Shown here: one piece after another, positions 48,551 through 60,113 of the stretch
How positions within the stretch are numbered: position 1 is the stretch's first letter
Layout of the letters: each line of letters begins with the position of its first letter
NCBI GenBank assembly: GCA_014825775.1
Contig: MVAQ01000023.1
Span: 62,001-126,000 of the forward strand
DNA: 64,000 nucleotides
Origin: Krasilnikovozyma curviuscula
Lineage: Eukaryota; Basidiomycota; Tremellomycetes; Cystofilobasidiales; Mrakiaceae
Direction of reading: 5' to 3'
Position numbers and translations under genes: made by a program
Notes under the pieces: model-generated
The model's input: only the letters and a program-made list of their open reading frames with translations
Told to the model about the DNA's origin: nothing
Database searches by the model: none

Positions 48551-50029
48551 CTAGTAGCGTCCCAAACCCATTTTCTCCCTCACTTCGACCAGCACGCTTT
48601 CGGCTCTCTCCATTGCCCTTAGTCTTCCCTTGTTTCCAATCTCTTCCAAATACCCAGCCTCATCCTTGAGCTTGGCGAACTCGCTTCTGATGGGTCCAAT
48701 CTTGGCCTCAACTATCTCACCAACAGCGTTCTTGAAGGCAGCGGTGTCGTTCGTGTTCTTGAAGTCTTCAGCGACCTGTTCAGGCGTTCGGTTGAGCCCT
48801 TCACAAGCGGCGTAGATGAGAAGCAGGTTTGAGATACCAGGTCGGTTAACTGGATCGAATGATGGTGGACCCAGGGAGTCCGACATTGCTTTCTTGAACT
48901 TTGACCTGATCTCAGCGGCGGTGTCGGTGATGAGGATTCGAGAGCCGATGGCTGGGGACGACTTTGACATTTTCTCTGAGGGATTTTTGAGAGAGAGAAT
49001 TCGTTTTGAGGGAACTGTGAATGAGGAAGAATTGTTAAGGATAGAAAATACCACTTTGAGAGTAGATAGAGGCTGCGTTGTGACTCACCAATCAGAACTT
49101 CTGGGATCGGAAAGGTGCCTTTACCATAAGCTTTGTTGAAGATTTGACCCATTTGACGACACAACTCGAGATGCTGAGCTTGATCTTCTCCAACGGGTAC
49201 ATGGGTTGCCCTGAGCGCAACAATTTGAGCATTAGTTTCAAACATCCTACACCGCCTAGAACAGTTGCCGAACGACTCACTTGTACAAAAGTACATCAGC
49301 AGCTTGTAATACAGGATATGAAAATAGCCCTAAGCCCAACATACTCTCGTCGACTTCGTCTTCCGAGCTAGCATTCCTCGAGACAGCGAGCTTTGACTTC
49401 CAAGTGGTCATCTGCTTCAATCGACCCATCGGTGTCAAACAAGTTAGTAGCCAAGCTAATTCCGCATGTTGAGGCACCTATTACAAAGACGAAGATCAAC
49501 ACACATAAAGTAGGAAGGTCAAGTGAGTACGAGCATTCCCTGTCTTTCCGTGACGGAATAAGTACTCAAAGAAAACTCACCTGATCTTGATGATAAAGAC
49601 AACTCCTCTCCGGGTTGATTCCACAAGCCAATAAGCTGGCTAACATTTCTCTCCTCTCCCTTCTCAACGTCGTCGGATCCTTTGGTATCGTAATAGCATG
49701 GAGCCCAACGATAGAGTAGAATATCGAGTCACTAGGATGAGCTGAATTCTGCAAATCTACCCATGGTGAAAGAGCTCCTAGAAGATTTCCAAGCTGCGAG
49801 AGTTTTCGAGAAGGGGGTCAGCGCTGCGTAGTAGAGAAGGAGCTCGATGAGAGCTTACATGAACTGTCCCACTAGGTTGGATACCCGAAAAGTATGTTTT
49901 AGGTCGATATGATGTTGATTCAGTTTGGTCTTGAGCTGGTAGACCGGCTCTGGCAGAGCACGAGAAGCATCTGGTCGAAGATTTTGAAAGTGGGGTCCAA
50001 AGCTTCTTCAGTGAGTTCTTTGAGGACAT
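48551..50029 (-). CDS. MSW1: Mitochondrial tryptophanyl-tRNA synthetase
   Basis: Class I aminoacyl-tRNA synthetase charging mitochondrial tRNA-Trp. The N terminus ([20 protein letters not shown]) is basic, Ser-rich and acid-free, a mitochondrial presequence. Then [20 protein letters not shown] contains the HIGH-type signature (HLGN) of bacterial-type TrpRS, with [20 protein letters not shown], the tryptophan-binding region [20 protein letters not shown] and [20 protein letters not shown], and the KMSKS loop in [17 protein letters not shown]. The end is EKMGLGRY. About six exons. The bacterial-like motifs separate it from the cytosolic eukaryotic TrpRS. Confidence 0.93.
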
Positions 50030-50566
50030 AAAGAGCAGCCTTCGATAGAGAAACCAAGAAATTGGATGATTGGATGATTTTAATTCAGTCGATGGTGGGG
50101 AGGACCCACCTCTGCGAATGATTTTCCAGGTGTTTTGACGGTGGCGACTACTGCTGGACTGTAACCTCGTAGTGCTTTGTCGGATCCCTGCTTGCAGACT
50201 CGGGATTACTACTCAACCATCTAAGAATCCCAATCCCGGATAAAAATATTGCAGGGTCCCTAGAATTCGATCGTCGTCTAGGTTTGTCACCCTGATTGGC
50301 CTGTGCACCCAGACAAAGATCAGCTTGCAACTCCCAAGCAACTCTTCTTCTGATTCTTTGCCCATTGTTTACCTGTCATTGACAGTGTTGCTTGCGTCGA
50401 GCTGGTACTGGGGTGAAGCTCACCAGGGCACCCTACACATTATCAGTCAGTGGTTTCCTTCAATAGGACCCTAAAAATGATTGTTGCTGATTTGGTTGAA
50501 ATCTATTTGGCTTGATACCCCATCCCTCGTCAACCATTTGGCTCTCTGTAATCAACCAGCCCAGCA
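50030..50566. promoter_or_regulatory. Divergent intergenic region, TrpRS / Ser-rich membrane protein
   Basis: 537 bp between divergent starts. I find no gene, RNA or repeat in it. Confidence 0.4.
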
Positions 50567-52558
50567 ATGCCTGGGTTACCTTCTGCTTCAACACCGTTAG
50601 CAACCACCTCTCCTGAAGGAAAAACGGCAGGTCCGAGCTCTGTAGGTGCTGTTGCTCATGAACCGACTAACAGCCCAACGACCAGCAGAGACACAGTCAA
50701 CAGTCAAGCGCTTCTACATGCTAGGTTGGTCCAAAAGAGAATGAAGGCGAGCAGGAAGGGCAAAGAAAAGGCCGTGCTGCAGGACCAATTCATTCTTTCA
50801 GGTTCACAAGACATGACGATAATCAGCGAAGCTATAGCGTTACTGGATGGTCCACTTGAGGAATCTCTGTTGGGTAGAAGAGCTACTGGTACAGGTCCTG
50901 TTGCTGCTGGCGTAAGGCATTGGTTCATATTTCAACTTTAATGCCTGCTGCGACAGACTTTGATACTGCGCCGTTTTTCCTTTCGAGCTCTTTCAGTATC
51001 CAGATTGCAGGTGAGTTCCAAAATCAACGCATAACTCATTGGATCTTCTTGAGCTAATTGTATTATGTTTCTCGTCGATCTAAAGCAATGTTGGGAATGA
51101 TGTTCTCACCTGTTTTCCAACGGCGAGCACAGTGTTAGTCCAAGTGAGTCACGGTTTAAGATTGTCTATACGATTTTTGCTGAACTTCTCACGTGGTACT
51201 GTTTATGTTCAGGATGTCTGGTCGAAAGTGATTTGTAGGTTACCAACCCCCTGTTTGCGGTCCATGCGCGCAGGATTCACTCTTTCCAAAAACACTTTGT
51301 TTGACTCCCTGTTGACCATCTACTCTCTCACTCAATAGGGAACTTCAATTATCCAGAATTCATTGCTGGAGCAGATGAAGTCGATCTGTATCTGTTCCAC
51401 GCCGATAGCGATCTCCTAGCTGAAAGTTACAAATCGTTACCCAACCCAGAAGGCCAGCTTGCAGTCGAACCCTCTGACTCTTGGTGGTCTGGTGTAGAAG
51501 CTGCAGACAACATCGCAGTGAATCAAACTCTCCAATGGTCGTTCTACTGGATCATCGCACCTGCTGGGACCGAATTGGACGGCACTCAAGATCACCAAGC
51601 CACCTTCATCGCGAATCAAACAGCGGTACCTTCGACTATCGCGGCTCTAAGTGTGTCCAGCTCAATATCTCAGTCAAGCGTCAGTGCTTCGAGCGTGAGA
51701 GCATCATCGCTCAGCGAGCGGTCAGCGTCGATGTCGAGCCGAGCTTTCGTGAGCAGCTACAGCGCCAGTGCGAACGCTGCTTCAGCTTTATCTCAGAGTT
51801 CCATCTCTGTGGAGAGTGCTTCTGGGAGAACTCCTACCGGGTCACTCCAAAATAGCTCTGGGTCATCGGGTGGGTTGCCTGTCTACGCAGTGAGTGATGT
51901 CCTGGCTATTGCAACCTTATCGGTATTTTCGGTAGTTTATGATCCTAACTTTCCTTTTCAGGATGCTCTTCTTGGTCTTCTCGGTGGTCTTCTTGGTATT
52001 TCTCTGCTGGTGCTTGCATACCTCTTCCTGAGGCATCTCAGTCGTCGACGCCAGGAGGCTCAAGCAGACTACAGTTTCGGGTCGCGTAACCAACTGATGA
52101 GTGAAGCAGTCGATGGTGGTGTAGGGGGTCTTGGAGTTACCGGAGCAGCATCTGGAGCTGGGCTTCTGGGTAGGAACAAGAGTACACCTACAACGACGCC
52201 CATCAAGACGGGTGGCGATACTCAGGGGTACCAAGAGGTTGCGTCTCCGGTCGCCTCGTCAACAGCCGGCCACGGACCTGTCACCCACGCAGCATCACCA
52301 ATCACACCTCTTAGTCCACCGTCAGCAATATCTTCAACAGCAGCCGCAGCAGCCTTCCGACAAGGGCTACGCGAACCTGAATCGAACGTTCCGTCGGAGA
52401 GCTCGTCGCCTGGAGATTCCGGTTCAAAGGGTACACCTCCGAGCGATGCGGCCCAGAAGGGTCAAGCTGAGGAAGTTATGAGAAGAGAGCTAGCAGCAGA
52501 AGGGATGGGAGTGAAGCAAGTCGCTGGTATTCAGAGAGCTATGACTATCAAAGACTGA
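50567..52558 (+). CDS. Ser-rich single-pass membrane protein of unknown function
   Basis: Not a family I can name. The N-terminal exon is Ser/Thr/Pro-rich and then basic (VQKRMKASRKGKEKAV). After GPVAAG a GTAAGG intron leads to a 14-nt microexon (50997-51010), giving GYPDCSNVGNDVLTCFPTAS, then TVLVQDVWSKVIWNFNYPEF and DEVDLYLFHADSDLL, a compact Cys/Trp-containing domain probably facing outward. SDSWWSGVEAADNIAVNQTL and a long Ser/Ala-rich mucin-like stretch follow, then one transmembrane helix (LLGLLGGLLGISLLVLAYLF) with a basic stop-transfer (RHLSRRRQ) and a low-complexity cytoplasmic tail ending GIQRAMTIKD. No signal peptide was seen. The layout suggests a surface or cell-wall sensor; this is inference. 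Confidence 0.66.
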
Positions 52559-53410
52559 AGTCTACCACCAACACCTCACGGCGCTTCCCTCTCAACGGTT
52601 CCATTTCAAAGTTACCATCTTTGCTATCCTGGTTATCCTCATTACCACCATCCCTTCAGGAATCTATTTTATCCTTCGCGCGATTCCCTTTCATCTTTCA
52701 ACGTCACCGTTCGCTCGTACAAACCGCAATTCTCCGAGACGTCTATAACAGCATGCCACACTTCGCTATCCTGACACTGCCAGCAGATTAATCCACCAAT
52801 CGGTCAACTGGATCATGACTCGATTATACCCCAACCGACTTATCACCACACCTTAATCTCATCTCACAATATATCCCTCGATGCAACTCTCGACTCATAC
52901 TACCTCAATCTAATCAATCATACCACTTGTTTACTGAAGTTTCTTGCCTTGGGCTCTTCTCAATCTCATATATCCTACATCCGTTCATCCCCCAATATTC
53001 CAGAAGATGGACTTTCATACATAGACTTACATTAATGAACTTTCGCTGCTTAGTCCTTCTCCCGTAGAGTGACAACAGCTGGCTCTTCTTTATTCGTCTT
53101 TGACTTCTTGAGTACAGAACTATCGCCAGTTGCTAAGATGACGGTGTTGCACTTCACTTCAAACTCTTCCAGTGTCCACAATCGCGGCCCCCACTACCAA
53201 GTGATCTAACTATTTAAGTAAAAGCATTGCACCCTTTGGGTTGTCTGGTATTTGACCTGTTGGAAATGCCCCCCTTTGTTTGGCTCCGTTGTTTTATATC
53301 TCTGAGCCCTTGGATTGCGCTTTGTCCCCTCCGGCAAATGAAAGGGGCGTTTGTCTCCCTGCCTTCTTTCTTGACTTCCACTACATCTTGCCCAACTCCT
53401 TGAAGAAATT
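52559..53410. other. Intergenic region, pyrimidine-rich
   Basis: 852 bp without a credible gene. The part to about 53000 is C/T/A-rich and poor in G on the plus strand, as in fungal 3' UTRs and promoters; the rest leads to the RNase III gene. Confidence 0.45.
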
Positions 53411-56119
53411 ATGTCTACTTCTGCTCTTCTTCCTCTTCAAGACACAGTCAAATCCAGTGTTCCAGTCGCCGTCGAAGTAATTTATGTCGAAAAGGTCGTC
53501 GAAGAGCTCCCCAAGGCAAAAGTCTCCAGAGCAATCGGTGAAGATCAGTTTGCTGGTCCAAGTGGCTCTAAATATGCTCCAGTCAAGGTTGAAAGTATCG
53601 ACGTTAACAAGGAAGATGAAGACCACACAACTGAGCATTTCTGGTCCAAATACCCAAGTGAGATCGTTCAGGATGATGTAGATAACTGGTGGAAGAACAA
53701 GAAGCCCGCCCCATCTGCTGCGAGCTTGATTGAAGCCATCCAGTGTTTTCCTATGCCAGAGCTGCTTCCAGTTAAGGAAAAGCTGTATTTTACGCATCGG
53801 TGAGTGATTGATACTGCCCCATCTCACTCTTCATCCCAACCGATCAAGCTCAATGTAGCATTTCTTCGATCAGATCATTCAATCAAAAGGAGAAAACTGT
53901 TTTTGAGGGCTTACCTGGCGAAGTGAGTACTTTTCTAACACCTTTCTAAAATTGTTCCCCTGTCGTTGATGGAATCCCACTTTAAAAGGTGGACGAAGAC
54001 TACGAGAGATCAGAACAGCTTGGAGACGCCGTGAGCAGCAGCTTTTCAGGTACATGGATGAAAACTCCGTCGGAAGACTAACATCTGTGACGGGTGGTGA
54101 GCCTGCCTTCTGTAGATACTTGGATGGTGAGCGAAAACTTCTTTTGTGATAACTTCAACCATGTCTCACACTCCAGCATCCCTAGGCTCGTTACTGAGTT
54201 AATCTATGATATCTATCCATTGATATCCGTGGGGGCTGTCACAGTCAGTGTCTTTGCTTTTGGATCGTCCATCTCGCACACAATCTGTGATCGCTGACCC
54301 ACCGTCAACCGTGTCCAATCCGATTCTAAGCACTTCAAATCAGCCCTATTGAACAATGAATCTGGTCTGGATTCTTTCCCCCATGCTTCTTGATTGGTGC
54401 AGTCTAAAAAAAGTTCCCGTCCAATTCGTTTTCAGCTTTGTCCCCCCTCTCCGTCAGGTTTGGACTTCCACAACGTATCATATGCCCATCTGTGAGCGTA
54501 AAAGCATCCTGTCTTTGCACATAACCCATTCTAACTTAAAGGATGCGATAAGGGAATGCGAGCTGGTTATGTTGGTACTCCAAAGGTCTGCGCAGACTTG
54601 TTCGAGGTGCGTTTGATTAAGACGCCTCATGTGATATGAGGATATCTCTGATAGCTCTAATGTATCCATCAGTCCTATATTTATGGGGTTTTCAAGGAGT
54701 ATGGATTTGAGAAATGTCGTGTGTTTACGAGAAGCATCTTTAAAGAACTCATCGTGGTAGAGCACGACAGAGCAAAGGAGCTTCCAATCTTCCAAACTCT
54801 CTCTCCATCACAGATCCGCCAAAGGTAGGATTCTAAATTTTGATATCTAGTGAAGATCTGATTTGATTGCATTTCTTGATTGACACCATTTCTTGACTGA
54901 CACAGGAGCAAAGCAGGACAATCTGCTTCAAGATGTATCTCTGAGCTTGACACATTTGCCAGAAAGTTCCGTAGGGTGATCAACTATACTTTTGGTCCAA
55001 TGAGGTGGGTTTGACTTCGTACTTTGATGTCGGAATACCCGTTTTGAACTGCTGCTGACTCGCTCGGTGCTTCCGGTTTTGATTTAAGAGGGGCGGGTCA
55101 CCAGCCAATTTACGAAGTAAGATGCAGAAGTTCTTCTACGCTGCGCTAAAAATAATTTCCCTGGGCGTTTCTTTCGTAGTGCATCGTTACCTGTGATGGT
55201 AAGGAAGTCTCTAGAAGCACGGGAAGTCCTAAGAAACAAGCCAAGATTAAGTAAGTGACAGTTGACACTCTTTGATGTCGCTACGTCTATCAAATAACAC
55301 TTTAACCTTAGAGCAGCACAGGCTGCGTTGTTGTACTTAAAGGGGGTGGGTCAAGAAGTTCCCTTGCACCCGGTAAGTGATGCCTGTCATTCTAGTGGAC
55401 AAGGCACACATCCTGATACGTATCATCTTCTCCTTTCACTTTTGCAAGATCAAGGTTGGGATCGACTATAAGCCATTTCAACAGCCCCAAGTCGTCCTGT
55501 GCTCCCGTCTGCCGACAACTGAGATGAACAAGCCATCCTTTCAATCTCCGCCTCCACCCGCTCACGCCCTCCCTGGCGTCCCAAATTTTCTCCCTCCTCT
55601 CCCAACCCAACCACCCAGATCTCAACTAAGTAAGAAAATTTCGGAGGGTCCTGAAACACTTACTTCTGCTGTGAGACATGGACAAATAACTCGTCAAGCC
55701 GCTGCTGCAATCTCAAACGCAAAACCAGCTGATTCATCAGCTTTTGTTTCATTAAGCTCTTCGACGACAACAGAGATGTCAGAAAAAAATATGTCTTACA
55801 GAAATGTTAGTCTTCCTTTTCTTGACGAGTGACCAAGTAGAACAATCACATAAGCTTCTATTACTAGGTTTCCGAAAAGCGTTCCTGCTCTAATGGCGAG
55901 TATACGGCCAAACCACCCGCCTATGCTACCGACTCCAAGCGTAGCAGAAAAGAGGACTCAAAAGCTACTTCTTCTCCTATTCGTGCCATTGGCGAGATCG
56001 GTTCATCGACAGAATCAACAATCATTGCTCCAAATACGGTGTTCCCTCCATCGGAAAGCCGCAGCTCGAACAACGTCTCAATCAAGATGTCTGTCGAACT
56101 GTCGAAGAAAAGAATCTGA
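53411..56119 (+). CDS. Ribonuclease III with dsRNA-binding domain (Rnt1/Pac1-type architecture)
   Basis: Cuts double-stranded RNA, probably in pre-rRNA, snRNA or snoRNA processing. At least eleven exons splice to about 566 residues. After an acidic N-terminal domain, the RNase III domain runs roughly 125-250: LYFTHRSFNQKEKTVFEG, YERSEQLGDAILG (54001-54126 across a junction), IPRLVTELIYDIYPLIS, HFKSALLNNESALSPLSVRF, GLPQRIICPS and GYVGTPKVCADLFESYIYG. The acidic residues of the signature (E-x2-E-x3-D) and the D-x2-E of ADLFE are all present, so catalysis is expected. A dsRNA-binding domain follows (GHQPIYECIVTCDGKEVSRS, then SPKKQAKIKAAQAALLYLKG), and a Pro/Ser-rich tail. There is no helicase or PAZ, so it is not Dicer. 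The frame continues for 61 codons past the TGA at 56117-56119. Confidence 0.8.
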
Positions 56120-57202
56120 GAAGAGGTTTCACCCACTCATAGAGACAGATGTATGGCTGCTGCTGAGGTTGCTAGTCCTCAAGCGTTTAGCCCTCTCAAT
56201 GGGAGTGAGTCAAATTCAAGCAATGGATTTGTTTCCACTTTCAACTGTCCACAAGTTGGATCAGATAAGATCAGCAACCAATCGTTGTTACCTTCCCCTC
56301 TATAAATCCACCAGCCCAGAAATCTCAGGCTCGTGGCTTGTTTACCTTGCTGGGTAGACTTAATTGTGAGCGAGCCTTGCCCTCCTCCCTCATCAGATTC
56401 ATGGCTCACGCTCTTTTCCTGAGATTGGTCGAGATGATGTCATTGACATTTTGTTTCCATCCGCATTTCCAGCTGCATCCTTGCAACATCAACCTCGGAA
56501 CAATGGTCGACTTCAAACACTTGACGCGATCCCCACTCATTCGCCCCATTTCCAACATCCCTTCCAATATCCCTTCCCCTCGTGTCTTCTCTTCTCTTGC
56601 CTAATCCATTGCACGGTGTGAAAATTTTCTGATTGTGAATATAACCCAATTATACACATCACTTCTCAGGGAGGCTCAGTAACGCGGTCTGACCACGTCG
56701 TCGATCGGTCATTCTTACATGCAAATTACCCTTGTTCAAACAACACCGCTAACAGGGATTTGAGGGATTGTGTATTTTTGCAAAGTTTAAACCTGCATAT
56801 TGTCATAGCCCTTCATATTTAAGGTTCATTATCAACAAATCAAGACTTTGTTTAGATCGCCTGGAATCGGTGTCTGAGGTGGCTGAGGGGAGACGCGCTA
56901 CTTTGAAACTTTAATGATTTTCGAAATGACTTTCGCGTTCAGAATTTTCAGACGCGGGGCGAGTGATTTTGTTCGCGCCTACGAGGGGGGTATCTCTCCA
57001 ACCTTTCACTGCCTTCAAATTACCATACTTTGTTCTTTCTATTATCATTTCCAGTTCTATAGGAACTGCAGTAGTCACTCATTTAAACACCAACCCACAC
57101 TCTTTTGGTCTGCAATCCTATTTGGGTCAAGCCATCAGGCTTCGACATTAAAAAATCGACTGTCTTTACGACACCTCACGCTCCTTCACTGGCCCTGGGA
57201 CC
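56120..57202. other. Gene-poor region with a possible RNase III 3' extension
   Basis: Bases 56120-56305 stay open in the RNase III frame with coding-like composition (CMAAAEVASPQAFSPLNGSE) up to TAA. Beyond 56306 I see no gene. The region before 57203 should hold the promoter and leader of the Axl2-like gene. Confidence 0.4.
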
Positions 57203-59959
57203 ATGTACTTTCCCATCACACTCCTTTTAGTCGCACTTTCAACGTACGCAGCCCCGACGTTGAACTTTCCAGCAGCAGGCCAACTCCCACCTGTCGCCTA
57301 CCCAACACACCCCTTCAACTTCACGCTGGTACCGTCAACTTTTACATCGTCCTCTTCACTGAGTTATGTTGTAAAAGGTCTCCCTTCCTGGGCCACCTTT
57401 TCAGATATCAGCTTGACCTTTACTGGCACTCCTTCAACTTTCGACGTGGGTACGTCTGACGTGACGATCATCGCTACGGACTCGTCCTCCAAGACTACTA
57501 CCTCAACAAGCTTCAACCTCCTTGTTGCTAGCTCGGTATCAACAGAGCCCTACATTGGCAGGTCAATCTCATCTCAGCTGGTTCAATCATCACCCAGTAT
57601 CAGCTCTGTCACTGTTCTTCCAGCACAAAATGGCGTCCTTGTCTACCCTGAATACTCCTTTTCACTCGGCTTCGTAGTCAGTACTGTAATGAGTCCAGTA
57701 GGCTCAAAGATATACTATCAAGCTCGGATGGCAGATAAGACACCGATACCTAGTTGGCTCACTTTCGACGTGAGTTCCAAATATATTTCTTTTTTTTTCT
57801 GGACGCGTCTAATTTTACTGCCTTTCCCATGAACCTGTAGAACTCTACTGTCACCTTCAACGGCTACACCCCTACTAGTACTTCTCCTGGATCATATGAA
57901 ATAGTCCTCTACGGGTCAGACGTTGTTGGCTATGGAACGATCACCGAAAGCTTCACCATCCAAGTTGGCACCCATTGGCTCAGCTTTGCAGACGGCGTTT
58001 CCACCTTGAAGACTGCCGAAGGGCTTGCAAGGGACGATATTCATGTCGTGTTCAACACATCAGACTTGTTGCTGGATGGGAAGGCAGTGACTGCCGGTAC
58101 GGTGACGGCTGAGATGGATTTGGCTGGCTATGACTGGTTGAATTTTGATGCGTGAGTAGATTTCTGATTTGCTCTTCCATTATTAGTATAGAACTGACAA
58201 TGGAACTGCTCTCTCTATTAAGGTCTACTCTGACGCTGTCGGGTACCCCTCCAGATTCCACTATCAACGGAACTTCAGCTCCAATTCTCCTTCCAGTCAC
58301 TTTCAATTCAACTACTACAGGTGCTTCTGTTCCAGCCACCCAACCTCTCTCCATTGCATCCTACCCTTTCACTTCTTTCGCCATACCCTCCCCTACTCTC
58401 TCGCTCACGGCGGGGAGCAACTTCTCTTACTCCATCGCGTCGTACTTCTCAGCCTCCGCTCGCTCTAGCGGATGGAATACTGGCTCACCAAACCTCACCT
58501 TCACCCCTTCCAATGCATCTTCATGGATAAAGTACGATTCGTCTAGCCAGACCTTTTCTGGTACTGTTCCCAGCGATTTCACTTTCTCGAACTCGTCTCT
58601 AGCGCGACGAGCAGACCTGGTTAATCGAGGATCTGCGGCCACTACCATTACACTCACCAACCCTTCTCTTGGCTTATCGGCATCTATTGATCTCCAGTTT
58701 CCGGTTCAAGGAACTCCCCTCGTCACACCAACAACCTCAGTATCATTACCGAGCAGTTCTCACCCGTTGTCAACTTCCTCCTCAGCGGCCAGTTCTTCGG
58801 CGAGCGCAGATAATAATCCAGGCTCATTGCAGAACAACACCTCTGGCCTCTCAGCTACCTCCAAAATTATCATTGGATCCGTGATTGGAGGAGTCGCGTT
58901 CTTGCTACTACTGGCGCTACTGATCATTTTCTGTTGTCGCCGCCGAAGCAGAGATCAGGAACGCAACGAAACCGTCGATGCTCAGGAGAAGAGGGATGCT
59001 CTTGGTGCAGCATCTGATGAGAGCATCCCAAGGGATGATACAATGATGATGCTCTCTCCGAAGATGGTCGACTTGCTCCAGAAGACGTCTGAAGAGGGAA
59101 TGCAGCATCCTTTCGCTGCCATGGCTGGAACACCTTCACCCAAGTTCAACTCAATACACAAGTTTGCTGCGATCACCACTAGGAAACCTAGCATTCTGCC
59201 TGGCTCACCTCACCAGTCCGAACACGCCGGTGAAGTCGTCGAAGGCGCTGGTATGGGCGTCGCTACAGGTGAAGCTGTACAACGCCGAAATCCAGTTATG
59301 AAAGGGCTGTTTGGCTGGGGTGGACAAGCCTCCGAGCAAGGATCTCAACACCGGATCAGCACCATCCACAGCAGTCCAGTCTCTTCTGGCCATCGACTGA
59401 GCCGCAACCTCACGAGTCCCAACAGCTTCTTCTCGATGGCGAGTGAAGGAGGCGTGGTGGACGCCGAGGTTGTCGATGTGAGAACTGATCAAGCATCACA
59501 GCGGAGAGACTCAGACGACCTGCTTTATCAAGAGCCTTCGATAGGGAGTCAAGCATCGTGGGAGGACAACGCATCTTTCGAGTGGTCAGACAATCGAGGC
59601 GAAGGCTCATCGCAGAATCACGGCAACAGGGATAGGAGCTCAATACCGAAACCTAGGCCTGGGTTCGCTGGTAGAAGGAGGAACAGCAATGCAAGTCCTA
59701 AATACATCTCGCCCGAGGAAAACAGCAGTGGAAGTCCGGCGGTGGACTCAGATGGGAACCCAAGGACGGACGTAGAATACACAACAGAAGGCGGCTCAAG
59801 CAGTGAGCCATATGGTGGACAGAGTCTAAGGATCTACTATGAGTAAGTCTTCTTCGTTTGATGTTGTGGTTGTATATGAATGTCGAAATGGCTGACACAT
59901 TCCATTTCTTGTTTCTAATCTCCAGCAATCCCCCGCCGTCAGACTCCATCCGTCGTTAA
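57203..59959 (+). CDS. AXL2: Axl2-like bud-site/polarity membrane protein with cadherin-like (CADG) repeats
   Basis: A type I plasma-membrane protein related to yeast Axl2, which marks axial bud sites with septins. A signal peptide (MYFPITLLLVALSTYAAPTL) is followed by dystroglycan-type cadherin-like repeats with the recurrent pattern PSWATFSDISLTFTGTP, PSWLTFDNSTVTFNGYTP and YDWLNFDASTLTLSGTPPD, then a Ser-rich juxtamembrane stretch, one transmembrane helix (IIIGSVIGGVAFLLLLALLI) with CCRRRSRDQ as stop-transfer, and a long cytoplasmic tail. The final intron (donor GTAAGT overlapping a TAA) replaces an apparent stop at 59846 and gives the ending YYDNPPPSDSIRR. Four or so exons. The 61-codon repeat-type motif LTFTGTP is the strongest evidence; the in vivo role is inferred. 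Confidence 0.82.
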
Positions 59960-60113
59960 GATTGATGAGAGCGGCTTCGAGCTTTGTTAAATAGTTGTCA
60001 TCATTAGTATCATGAGAAAACGAACACTTATTATTTGGGTATCACTGGTTGCTGTTACCTCCTCAACTCTCATTACACGACTTTCACGATTTATCATAGA
60101 ATCGGTCTCACAT

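Noticed and set aside
48712..49296. 194-codon minus-strand frame in a second phase
   Set aside because: Out-of-frame reading of the TrpRS exons, running through introns; the other phase contains the KMSKS and conserved C-terminal segments.
51930..52030. Frameshift at the membrane helix of the Ser-rich protein
   Set aside because: The frame stays open through a GTGAGT..TTTCAG intron of about 70 nt; removing it gives a normal exon join into the helix.
53381..53827. 148-codon minus-strand frame
   Set aside because: Antisense of the first RNase III exon; the plus strand splices into a full RNase III domain.
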